Below are positions 1 to 9,759 of a DNA stretch of 64,000 nt, piece by piece. The position numbers and the translations under genes were made by a program. The notes beneath the pieces were generated by a model. The model made no database searches. It was given only the letters and a program-made list of their open reading frames with translations, and had not been told where the DNA came from. Every line of letters starts with the position of its first letter. Within the stretch, counting starts at the first letter, position 1. Source of the DNA: Elmis aenea (Eukaryota > Arthropoda > Insecta > Coleoptera > Elmidae); contig OX393582.1 in NCBI GenBank assembly GCA_947652605.1, positions 12,982,544-13,046,543 on the forward strand, read 5' to 3'.

Positions 1-327
1 CTAGACACAATAGGAAATCTTGGGTTTGAATAAAATCTGAAACGTACAAAAACAGCGCTTTATAAGTTGGTTTAGAAAGAAAAAAAACTCAAAATTAATT
101 AATCTTTATTCTCACACGTCCGAGTCAGGGCCGGCCTTAAGCACACTCCACCGATTCCCTCGCCTATGGCCCCGCGCTTAAAGAGGCCCAGCGCTCAAAA
201 AATATAAATACAATACTAATAAATAGCATAAAAACAAAAAGCAATTTTCTATCATATCACTTAAAAAAGTTATTGTTCAATAGTGAAATACTAAACTTAA
301 TAAATAAAGTATACCACAGTAATATAA

Positions 328-965
328 TAGAAGATTTCCGTCACTTTATCAAATTTGCGCATTCAACCAATCTTACATCTTCTAAAGACTACCAATAGGA
401 GCATTATTACACCGTAATAATTTTACATTACCCTATCAGACATTAATCCTCCTGTCAAATTTGCGTTTTCGACCAATAACAATATCAGATTTCCTAGAAA
501 AGACCAATTAACATAATCATACACTGAAAATATCCTTTTCCCAATTAACAGATTTTCATACGTTTATTGGTCGTTTCTAAGAAATCTGAGTTTGTGATTG
601 GTCGAAAATATAAATTTGGAGAAGGAATTAAATATTTTGGTCTTGATAATTTTTTGGCGAATTTCGGCGACCAGTAGCGTTACTTTAATGTAGATTAAAC
701 CAAAGCCCTAACGCACCACTTTGACAGTACTTGTGAATTTTACAACGCACATTTAAGTTGACAGGTTAGGTGAAGGAAATTTTCTGACAAATATTACTCG
801 TGCATTGCAAATAATCTATAATTTTTGACAAATCTTCACTCATGCAAGTTGAAACAGAAAAATCACTCGTGCACTCGTGTTTTTTTCAGCTCATCTTACA
901 TTCGGGCATATTAACCAAAAATTATCGATAATTTTCAATGCACTTGTTATATTACTATTGATTAT
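328..965. repeat. Palindromic repeat family P60, copy nested in the hAT
   Basis: This stretch matches, with scattered differences, the array at 60040-62360. It shares the segments around 'CCTGTCAAATTTGCGTTTTC', 'GGCGACCAGTAGCGTTACTT' and 'AAAATTATCGATAATTTTCA', in the same order. Arms such as ACTCGTGCATTGCAAATAAT are followed by inverted partners ending TGCACTTGTTATATTACTA, so the unit can fold on itself. It is inside the hAT, so either the repeat inserted into the element or it is part of that element's own cargo. No coding potential is seen. Confidence 0.7.
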
Positions 966-1048
966 TTTTCAAATATTATAATCAATTCAATTAACAAAAG
1001 CTTTCGTGAAATAATTCCAGTTGAAACGTTTACGGAAACGCAAAAAGT

Positions 1049-1485
1049 GAAGCAGAATCTTTGGCTACTCAAATGAAAGATTACAAATTCTTGACATCTT
1101 TAGCTTTTCGGCATGATTTGCTTTTCCAAGTGAACTTAGTAAGCAAAGAATTACAAAATGAAACCTAAGATCTGTCTTCGGGAATACTCATTTTTGAAAA
1201 TTTGTGCAAATGGCTAGAGTGTAGCGAGAATAAGGTTTTAACGTTGTATTAATCGGTGCAAATGATCTTGCAAAAGATTTAGAAGTTGTTCCACAATTCC
1301 AGTTGAAACGTTTACGGAAAGGCAAAAGGCGATTTGCATACGAGTCCTCAGATGACCCTGTTGTTGATGCAAAGGAAGCATACAAAATAAACTGTTTTAA
1401 TCAAGTGTTAGATAAAACACTGCAGTCTCTTCAACCTCGTTTTAAACAATTAAAAGAGACCATACATTTATTTAGTTTTTTATAG
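1049..1485 (+). pseudogene. hAT transposase remnant, ZMYM1/DUF4371-like
   Basis: Two coding pieces are recognisable. The first (about 1049-1166) reads with a segment containing FRHDLLFQVNLVSKELQ, which resembles the hAT region around 'W..IL..IN.VSK.LQ'. The second (about 1303-1485) reads MKRLRKGKRRFAYES, then FNQVLDKTLQSLQPRF, resembling the 'F...LD..I..L..RF' segment of ZMYM1/TTF-type hAT transposases. Stops and frame changes separate them, and the catalytic region is absent. A 26-bp stretch is duplicated inside (1013-1038 and 1296-1321). The family call rests on motif similarity. Clearly non-functional. Confidence 0.65.
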
Positions 1486-1706
1486 ACATTTCACAATCAA
1501 TCCAAAGAGACTATATTAAAATTTGTCAAGTTATATGTTTTGTTATGTTTGTTATAATATTATTTTAGGTTGTTTGTTCTATATTTTATTAAAAAAAATA
1601 AATTTATTGTATGATAATGTATAAATAATTGTTTTATGGGGAGGGGGGCCCGCAGCTTGTCCTTGTGTCGAGCCCTGCGCTTACTAGGGCCGACCCTGGT
1701 CCGAGT

Positions 1707-2380
1707 CGTTGCTTTTCATAATCGTAACATTGCCACAATTAGTTTCAGAATTAAAATCCGTTCTATGGAATTCATGGCACAATGTAAAAATGTCGGTTTT
1801 TGTGATGGTCAATTTTACCAACGTAATGCCGACAAAAAATCGTTTGGTGTATGGCAAATTATTTCTCACGGTTTCATTCACAAGTTCCAGACGGAACGGC
1901 ATCTGTTTTTATTAACCGTTCGATGACTTTACTATCCATTTTCCTCTTCAAATTTAAAGCCAGTCTATTGACATATTGTTATCGAAATATTGATTTTGTG
2001 ATAGTGTTTATTCGGTGTCCCCTGTCATTCTTGGAATTCTTATATTTGCGCTGTATCTTGCCGCGAATTAGTCTTTTTCCGCGAACAGGATGTTCCCAGT
2101 CTGTTTGCGAATTTAGAAGCTTTTAAACACTTCCCACTAAATTATTATTTGTAGTAGATTAAGTTAAATATGTATTTTTTTCCGATGGTTGTGTGACTTG
2201 AAGCCACAAATACCCCGGTATATGTATATTAAAACTCATATAATTAAGATCAAGATAGTAGGATACTATTATGAAAACAATTATGTACGAACCGAAAAAA
2301 TTATTTGTCGCATTTTCGCTCATTGTTAACACAACAATACCACTTTTCTAATCGCTGTTAAACTTAGTTTCCGACCCCAA
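1707..2380. other. Intronic sequence, nothing recognised
   Basis: The short reading frames here overlap each other on both strands and show no family motifs. I see no gene, RNA or repeat structure that can be supported. Confidence 0.5.
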
Positions 2381-2384
2381 TGGA

Positions 2385-3107
2385 TGGCTGTGGAATAAGT
2401 TGAATGTTTGTATGCAATTAAAATCAATTGTTTGTTAAAGGTTTGACATTTCTACACAAGATTTGACAAGTGTCAGTTCATTGTTATTATAATATTTGTA
2501 TTTTAAACTAGGGATGGGTAGTCGGCAGACAAATAAATGATTCCCGACTCTCGACTACCGGAGTCGGTATTATTTAAAACCAACTCCGACTTGAAGAAAA
2601 AATAGTGAGGAAAATGTATGGGGCGAAAAAAATAGAGGAGGAATACATAAGGTTAACAAACAAAGAAATTAAAACAATACTAAAATGAATAGATATAGCC
2701 AAAGTAATAAAAGCTGCAAGAATTCGATGGTATGAACATATAAGTAGAAGAGAGGGACAGACTACACTAAAAAGGATCTTAATGGAAACCACAAGGGACG
2801 AGATCGAGAGGAAGGCCAAAAATACGCTGGGAAGACCAAGTGACAGCTGATATAGGAAAAATAGGAATAACAGGATGGAGAAAGAAAATGCTTGATAGGA
2901 AAACATGGTAGCAAGTCGTAGAAGATGCAAAGACAAACAACAACCTATATGAAGTGAAAGAACAGAAACAGTGGAGTGACTAACCGAAAAATAATAGCCA
3001 ACGAACTGACACTTGTCAAATTTTATGAAGAAATGTCAAACCTTTACCTTAGGTACAATTAATTGATTTTAATTGCATAAATACATACAACTAATTATAC
3101 AGCCATT
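2385..3107. repeat. Foldback element with about 105-bp arms, enclosing a LINE fragment
   Basis: The left arm (about 2385-2490) contains TATGCAATTAAAATCAATT, AGGTTTGACATTTCT and TTTGACAAGTGTCAGTTC. The right arm (about 2999-3107) is its reverse complement with a few changes and indels. Between them lie a short GAGTCGG/CCGACTC-rich segment (2516-2590) and the C-terminal coding tail of a non-LTR retrotransposon. The arms probably belong to an older inverted-repeat element into which the LINE inserted. The outer target duplication was not resolved. Confidence 0.65.
2590..2983 (+). pseudogene. Non-LTR retrotransposon reverse transcriptase C-terminal tail, broken
   Basis: Reading across frames gives the characteristic end of insect LINE ORF2 proteins: AARIRWYEHISRREGQ (compare 'R.RW.GH..RM'), then RGRPKIRWEDQV, then GITGWRKKMLDRKTW, and a final stretch ending in QWSD and a stop at 2981-2983. 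Internal stops and at least one frameshift are present, and the polymerase domain is missing. This 5'-truncated form is usual for dead LINE copies. The clade was not determined. Confidence 0.75.
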
Positions 3108-3119
3108 TATCGTTCGACG

Positions 3120-3262
3120 CTTAATATAAACTTTTTTTTAAACAAACTCTGTTTAACCAACAACCCTGAAGATGTCCCCGATAAAGGAGGACGAAACGTC
3201 GGTTATGAAGAAACCTTCGACGCGGTTCCAACCCGGAAACAACTTATACACATTGGACATCG
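3120..3262 (+). other. CTGAAGATG...CGAAACGTCG motif, hammerhead-like
   Basis: CTGAAGA (3166-3172) is followed by GTCC...GGAC, able to pair, and then GAAACGTC (3193-3200). This spacing resembles the core of hammerhead ribozymes reported from Penelope-like retroelements. An extra U before stem II departs from the canonical core, and no clear stem III is visible, so self-cleavage is doubtful. A related motif is at 53189-53218. No Penelope coding sequence is seen nearby. Confidence 0.3.
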
Positions 3263-3298
3263 GACGCGAAAGCCTACAATATAGATTAAACTCTTTGA

Positions 3299-3388
3299 CC
3301 CGATTGCATAAACGCTAACCCTGGGTTAAACAGGTTAAACCCGGTTTAACTCAGGGTTAATCCCAGCTTTAGCGTTTATGCAATCGGG
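3299..3388. repeat. 90-bp near-perfect hairpin
   Basis: CCCGATTGCATAAACGCTAA at the left end reappears almost exactly as its reverse complement at the right end (TTTAGCGTTTATGCAATCGGG minus its last-base context). The middle is itself built of GGTTAAAC/GTTTAACC palindromes. This is a miniature inverted-repeat element or extruding hairpin. A weaker match may extend the arms by a few bases (TTGACCCG against CGGGCCCAAG). No coding content. Confidence 0.8.
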
Positions 3389-3399
3389 CCCAAGTCTTT

Positions 3400-5185
3400 T
3401 ATTTATATTCTATTATTAAAAATTACCATGAAGCAAAAAAAAGAGCGCTATGAATTGTTTTCAAGACACATGACCACCCTAAAGCCGGCGATTGTCAATT
3501 GTTGCGCGAATAGTGTGGGACGTGGTATCGTCTTGTTTAAATCACCTTTTTGATGTGGTGTCTTGGTGTGTTTTGGGTACAAGTAAATTATTGACAATAA
3601 TAGAATTGAACGCTTCTAGATATGGTAAACAATTTGATAATGATTTTTAAAATATCTTTCACGAGCAGCCAGTGTAAATATACCTTTCTAAAATTCCTGG
3701 AAATAAAAAGCTTGTTATTATGACATTTAAAACTTAACACTTCGCACGACTTTTCTAGGCACAAAGACCATAAAAAAGGAACACAAGTCTATTATATTTT
3801 TATACGGACGCCTTATAAATTGCAACTGCTTAGTTCAAGGTTCAATTTTTTTTGCGTCGGTGAAATAAAAAAACTTATCAAATTTGCGGAATGTCTAGCA
3901 AATCTTGCATGGAGTTGAGACCCCTTAACAAGCAGTCGAAGTTATGAAATCAGTCTCAACATACTTGTTTAAATAAATTATTTGAAAAAAATAACGAGAA
4001 TAAATAACTACAAGTTAAAAAAACTTTAAACAAATAAGTTATCTAAACTCAAACTTTATTAATAACACATTTGTAAAAACGCAGAATACGTAAACCCAAA
4101 GCAGAAACATAAAGTTTTAATGTACATAAGGGTCATATTTATTATTCATTTGTTTTACAACAAAGTACGTTTGTAATTTGCAATGCACTTAAATTAATTG
4201 GAACCAACTAAAAATAAAAAGGTTTATTTTGCAAACCGCATATTGGCAAAACAAAATTGTGTGATAATCATACAAACTACTGATAATTGCAGTAATATTA
4301 TAATTATACCAACCGAGAAATGTTTACATTGTACAATTAAAATATTACTTAATAGTTTAATAAGTAAGTATCTTATCTTTTTCAACTAAAAATAATCACA
4401 CAATGACCTTTAAAAATAAATATAATTGAGCTGGTAATTAAAGTTTTCGAAATTAAATACTACTAAAAAGACAACTTTTAAGACACATATTTGGATTAAC
4501 TGAGATGACGCGTATATTTAGCAATTGCTTTTCCAATTTTGGTTTTGACATTTTTGGTTGCTAGGAAAGATATGCAATATGAAGAAGATTACCAACATTT
4601 ACTTCAATCGCGCTGCAATCTGTTTTTACGTATCTATATAATTTGCTCGTCTATAACAAAACTACGAGAGTATAAAAATGAAGCAAATTGCATAGCAATT
4701 CTTATAAATCAGTAATGCATCTGCAAGGAAGCAATTGTTTTTCCTGTTTTTTTTCGTTTAATCCACTCAAGTTCAACATGAAAGTTAACACTGAACGTTC
4801 AATATATTCTAAATAGCACTCCAGTGTAAAATAAAATCACATATGCATGTACCCTTTACCAACCGTTGCCGTTAAAATGCAAGAAAACTAAGTAGAAAAT
4901 TAACTTAAAATTAAAGATTTCGAAAACTTCATCCATTACTATGAGTTTTAACGTCGTCCTTTCTGTCTGACTTAAAAAACCTTATGCTACAGGTTAATTT
5001 TTTATTTACAATTTCTTTAGGGCATTTTAAAATCTTAGTATTTGTTTTTTTTTTTATAGCAATAATAAATTTGTTTGTTAAACTTGTATTTTTAAGTTGC
5101 ACCGATTTTTTTCACAGTTTTTTATACTGTTAAAATTTTATTTAATATTATTCAATGTTATGAGTAGCATATAATGTAGGTAATG
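3400..5185. other. AT-rich intronic sequence, nothing recognised
   Basis: No reading frame, repeat arm or RNA structure that I could support. Short frames such as the one at 4198-4389 are low-complexity and lack motifs. Confidence 0.5.
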
Positions 5186-5187
5186 TA

Positions 5188-5827
5188 CAGGGTGGTCCAA
5201 ATTCGATGGGATTGCATGGGTATCTTGCTTAATAGGCAAGATAGAGAAACGGTTACCTTACCAAAAATGAGCACTTTCTTGAGATGAACTCAGAACAGTT
5301 GTCAAATATATTTTATAATTTTCTGTTTTTCTTGATTTTTTTTTGTTTCCACAGCCTACTTTTTGTTTTTCATCTTTAAAAAAATTGAAAAACCTTTGTA
5401 ACTTGCGTATTATTGAAAATAATGTATATATATTTATTGTTTGGAATGAGAAAAAAATAAGGAATTTAAATAGACTATAGCCAACTATAGCTTCCATTTA
5501 AAAAAAGGTAAGTTTGTGTCATAACTTTTTAACGGCGAGCGCAAAAATTTTTTTTTTAGTGTAATCAAACTTATCATAAAAATATCTAAAAATATTGTTA
5601 ATAAACTTTTTTGATATTTACAACAATAACGGAGATATGACACATTATTAATATGACAAAAAAACAGTTTTTCTCTAATATCTCAAAAACCGGATATGAT
5701 AAAATATTTTTGAAAACGGTTCTGAATATGTCCCAAAAAACTGCCCATTTTTGGTAATTTAACCGTTTCTCTATCTTACCTATTAAGCGAGATACCCATG
5801 CAATCCCATCGAATTTGGACCACCCTG
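5188..5827. mobile_element. TA-flanked foldback element, CAGGGTGGTCC family, copy 1
   Basis: The left end CAGGGTGGTCCAAATTCGAT and the right end ATCGAATTTGGACCACCCTG are perfect inverted repeats bounded by TA on both sides (5186-5187 and 5828-5829). Complementarity continues for about 150 bp (GGGATTGCATGGGTATC against GATACCCATGCAATCCC, then GAGAAACGGTTA against TAACCGTTTCTC). TA duplication plus long inverted arms fits a non-autonomous Tc1/mariner-type element. A second copy at 48725-49714 carries a nested insertion. No transposase coding sequence remains. Confidence 0.85.
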
Positions 5828-5829
5828 TA

Positions 5830-7985
5830 TATGTATCACACATGGGTATTTTTCCTTTAACACAATTCTTTATCTTTTGGCAAGCAACAACAAAACTAAG
5901 AAGAGTATTTATACGAATTCCAAAGAACGACAAGCACACATACAGACAGCATATGCAGTTACTTTGAAGATAATTTAATAATGTTTTAAGTTTACTAATG
6001 GATATTTTTGTTCTGCCACTATCTTAATTAGCACAAAAAATAATATTCTTTAATCTGACCATGTTAACGCTCTGTAACTAACCAACATTATGCAAAACGA
6101 AACATTCACTGTTTGTCTAAATATACCTTGATTAAAATGTTGTGAATAAATTAACCTATGAGATCATTCACTGAATTTTGTAAACACGAACTTAACTTAA
6201 GAATTGTAATTAATTCTGCTGAATGATTTTGTAAAACCTTTCTGCGATTTTTTCAAGTTTTTTCGCTGATTCATTTTGACTTTTTTGGATGTTATCGTCT
6301 TTAACTGAATTTTCATTGGCCTAGAATCTGTTAACACTAAATCAAAACCGCGACCTCTTCCGTTCCCTTCCTCTCTACACCTGATTTTCCTAAACATATT
6401 TAAATTCTTTTATTTATCCTTCGATGTAATTTAAAAAACTCGTGGAATTTTTATTAGTTGAGACACGCTTAATAATGTTTGTACACATAAATGGTAGCGT
6501 AATAACTAATTTTGACGTTTTTAATTGATTCTCTTCGGCAGCCTAATGAGATTCTTAAGAATTCCTATCGTGAAATATAATAATTATTGCTAAAACTACA
6601 TTCCTCATTAGCACAGTCATTAGTCAGTGAGAGATCTACTTTTTAAAACGCTACGCACTCTTCGACATTTTGTGTGGTAAAATTTCTTTGCGCTGTTGAA
6701 CCACAATTTCAAACCTGCGAAGAATTTTTAATACAACATTGCAATTTGTTTATATTTGTAATTACTTTTTTTAATGTGCTCAACTAAATTAAAAACAACA
6801 ACAATCGGGGCTTGCCCCCCCCGTGGGATCGAATAAAAAATAGTACTTGTAAAAACAAATCATCAAAATTAAAAAATTAAATTAAAATTGATATACATAT
6901 ATTATTATTAGTCTCTATGTTTTGCCCCCCCTGGAAAATTTTCTGCGGACGTCCATGCACGAAAATACTCCATAAATCCACAAAGAAAGCGCTCTCTAGT
7001 AGTCCTGACAACCAAGAAGAATCCTTGATGTTTTTAAAGAAATGTACGCCAATTTAGACCCTAACTAGTTCTGTAAATGATCCTGTGTTTAAGCCCGTTC
7101 CGCCAAAAAGTAGAAGCAAGGAAATGCATAACTTAAATAACTGAAACGCACGTGCGCGCACGAGCTTCCGGCTTTTTCGATAATGTTCATTTTCGCTCAA
7201 AAATCGCTGGCCACTTGTCGAAACGTAACCGCTAAAGTCAGTAGCAAAAGATTGCGAAAGTTAACAGAAGCGCTTGTTATAACCTTAGTAGCTAAAAATG
7301 TCATTAACCCCGTCATTTTGTTTTTTTTTTTAAATTATCTTTTTAATAAGGAAGTTAACTTGCAATCCATTAAACATTTTTTATCGCAATAATTACAAAC
7401 AATTATTTGTATTATCATCTAGATCAAGGTAGAATTAACTATACATTAGCTATTAGCAATGTTCTTTAATTTGTTTTAGTTTAAAAAAAAAAAACGTTTA
7501 CATTTAAAAATATTGTAATTTTTTAGGTTTTTTTAAGAAGTTAGCAACACTGCTTTTAATCCTGCCCAACTTTGCGTGGCAACCTTCTTTAAGGATTCAT
7601 TCAAATTTGTACTTAAAATTAGTTTTTATGTTGTTAGATTATAAATTCCATCAAAAAACTCCAAAGTACCTACTATGATTTTTTTGTTAATTAAAATTTA
7701 ACAAGGTGCTTTAATACATCTACAAACTTGCTATTTTGTCTATATTGTCATGTCTTCATCTGGGTACCTCTACATAACGATGGTCGCTTATTGGACCACT
7801 TAGTTTTGATAGAGGTTTTTCTTCAATTTTTTTAAAAATTATACCCAAGCATTTATCTTCATGAATTTACGACGAATATTTTCGACCTAGAGCAATTATA
7901 AATGTACGGTAAATAATTTGGAACCGTTTTGCATCCAAAATAATATTACGTTAGCGACAAAATACATTCCAAATTAGCCACGGAG
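5830..7985. other. Intronic sequence; one C-rich patch, otherwise nothing recognised
   Basis: Around 6805-6960 two C-tracts (GCTTGCCCCCCCC and TTTTGCCCCCCCTGG) flank about 110 bp of A-rich sequence. This looks like the subterminal part of a hAT-type element, but no ends or target duplication could be found. The reading frame at 7183-7392 has no recognisable motif. Nothing else is supported. Confidence 0.45.
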
Positions 7986-7991
7986 CTAATT

Positions 7992-8412
7992 CGATTTCTA
8001 AGAAATACCAACTTGCAAAAATTCAGAAAATATAACTACTTGAAAACTATACAGACTAAAACAGCACAATAAAAATGCAGGGTTATAAGCAATGCAGTGG
8101 TCGGTAGATAAACCACTTAAGAGGTTAGTAGACTTAATACGATATCTAACAAATACTAGCTTGCAAAAATCAGAGGAAATTACTTGAACAATATACAGAC
8201 TAAAACAGTGCAATAGAAATGCGGGGTAATGAGCTTACAGTGGTCGGTGGATAAACCGCTTAGAGGTTAGTAGACAATACGATATCTAAGACATACTAAC
8301 TTGCAAAAATAAGAGGAAATAACTACTTGCAAAATATGCAGACTAAAACAGTACAATAGAAATGCAGGGTAATGAGCATACAGTGGTCAGTAGATAAACC
8401 ACTTAAGGGGTT
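7992..8412. repeat. Tandem repeat, three units of about 140 bp
   Basis: Units begin at 7992, 8140 and 8280 with CGATTTCTAAGAAATACCAA, CGATATCTAACAAATACTAG and CGATATCTAAGACATACTAA. Each continues through CTTGCAAAAAT, CAGACTAAAACAG, ATGC(A/G)GGGT and CAGTGGTC(G/A)GT(A/G)GATAAACC. The repeat ends at about 8412. Differences are scattered point changes and short indels. Frames read through all phases, so coding is unlikely. This is a short satellite-like array inside the intron. Confidence 0.85.
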
Positions 8413-9586
8413 TTCACGATAGCTAGCAGTAGCAAGCAGAATATAGTAGCTACGAAATACTTTTACGTTACGTCACAAGCAGTATGCTATTACGAAGGGT
8501 TAAAATCGTCCAGATCTAAGTGGTCGAATCGTCGACCTCTGTCCTGTTGAGTATTAACGGATTCTACAAATTTTACAATAAACGAGTTAAACATGTAACG
8601 TGTAGCTGTAGATCATTTTCTAACACCAAAGTGGCATATTTAAGGCGTATCGTCATGGTAATTGATATAATTTGTCGGTTATGACAAATGAGCGACAAGC
8701 TTTAGGTTGGCTCATTTACGGCAACAAAAAACTGCCTGACTCCGACAAAAGTTTACAGTATAATGTTGCGCGAGTTCGGCACTTGATAGTTTATAAAACA
8801 TTTAATTTAGCCATATGGTACAATGATTGTGTAACAGTTGGGTATTGCTAATTATTTTGCTCTTGCATAAGTAGGAATTCCTGGCGCCAACAAATGATGA
8901 TTTCACGGGTAATTTATACTTCGACTTTTAAACATTCTCATCGTACAGACGTTATTTAATCGTAACTTCCAAGAACACAACACGCGGATTATCAAAGGTA
9001 TAACGATGAGAAATGAGCATTACTTGGAAAATTTCCAAAAAAAAACAAAAAATCCAAAACTAAACGTCAAGAAGTGTACGATTTTGTAAGTGCATGTAAT
9101 TTGCTTCATCTTTAAACGATTTTTTAAGATATTTACATCGAAGGCTGACTAAAAATATTTTACTTCCCAAACATTTCGTGAATTGGGTTGCATGTTTTCT
9201 CATAGCCAATTTGATCACAGATAATATTCCCGATAAGTGGCACTATAATAAAATGATCAATAGAAATAAAACGCAAACTGCACATAAACAAGCTCTTGCG
9301 AACCCTTAAACAAAACAACTTCGGATTAAAACAATCAGCTGAGGTAAACAAATTATCGCAACAAACAAGCAATTGTTTTGTACGGGAAAAACAGTTAAAG
9401 TGCGCAAAAACCCGCTCGTTTCCAACAATTAACCAACATGGTAACACGAGAAAGTTGGTTTATTATGAGGAATGCTAATCGGTTGCGTGTTCTTAAAAAT
9501 ATTGTGAATCATCTTCGAATTCCTTTCAAACACAAACAAGTATGACCCAAGCTGTTTGGATGCACGACCGAATTAAACAGCATTTA
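8413..9586. other. Intronic sequence, nothing recognised
   Basis: Overlapping opposite-strand frames near 9160-9478 show no domain. No inverted ends or repeats are supported. Confidence 0.5.
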
Positions 9587-9588
9587 TA

Positions 9589-9757
9589 CCGGGTGATTCA
9601 GTTTGACTTTCGCACACCTATGACTTTGTTATTTACACAGGAAAGCCCTACAAACCTCAATCAGCGATTTACTTTAACAAAAATATAAGGTTTATAGAGG
9701 ATTTCTCTTAAAATAAAAAAAGTTATAGGTGTGCGACAGTCAAACTGAATCACCCGG
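9589..9757. mobile_element. 169-bp TA-flanked miniature element, CCGGGTGATTCAG ends
   Basis: CCGGGTGATTCAGTTTGACT at the left is matched by AGTCAAACTGAATCACCCGG at the right with one base difference beyond. TA occurs on each side (9587-9588 and 9758-9759). The arms run on through CGCACACCTATGACTT against TTATAGGTGTGCG. A compact mariner-type MITE related in its end sequence (GGGTG) to the larger foldback elements of this window. Confidence 0.85.
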
Positions 9758-9759
9758 TA

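Larger units (their letters stand above)
126..1698 (+). mobile_element. hAT transposon, decayed, with perfect 8-bp target duplication
   Basis: The ends are imperfect terminal inverted repeats: CAGGGCCGGCC on the left and GGGCCGACCCTG on the right. The octamer GTCCGAGT lies immediately outside both ends (118-125 and 1699-1706). An exact 8-bp duplication with CAGGG-type ends is the hallmark of the hAT superfamily. The 1573-bp element is too short for a complete transposase and holds only a broken coding remnant (1049-1485). A palindromic repeat shared with 60-62 kb is nested in its left half. The perfect duplication argues that the outer insertion is not very old even though the gene is dead. 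It lies in the inferred IRS intron. Confidence 0.88.

Noticed and set aside
2574..2936. 120-codon minus-strand frame with many hydrophobic residues
   Set aside because: It is the reverse-strand shadow of the LINE reverse transcriptase tail read on the plus strand.
5598..5939. 113-codon minus-strand frame
   Set aside because: It runs across the right arm of the foldback element 5188-5827 and has no domain.
7992..8412. CRISPR-like direct repeats
   Set aside because: The units are about 140 bp and contiguous, without short repeats alternating with unique spacers. It is an ordinary tandem repeat in a eukaryotic genome.
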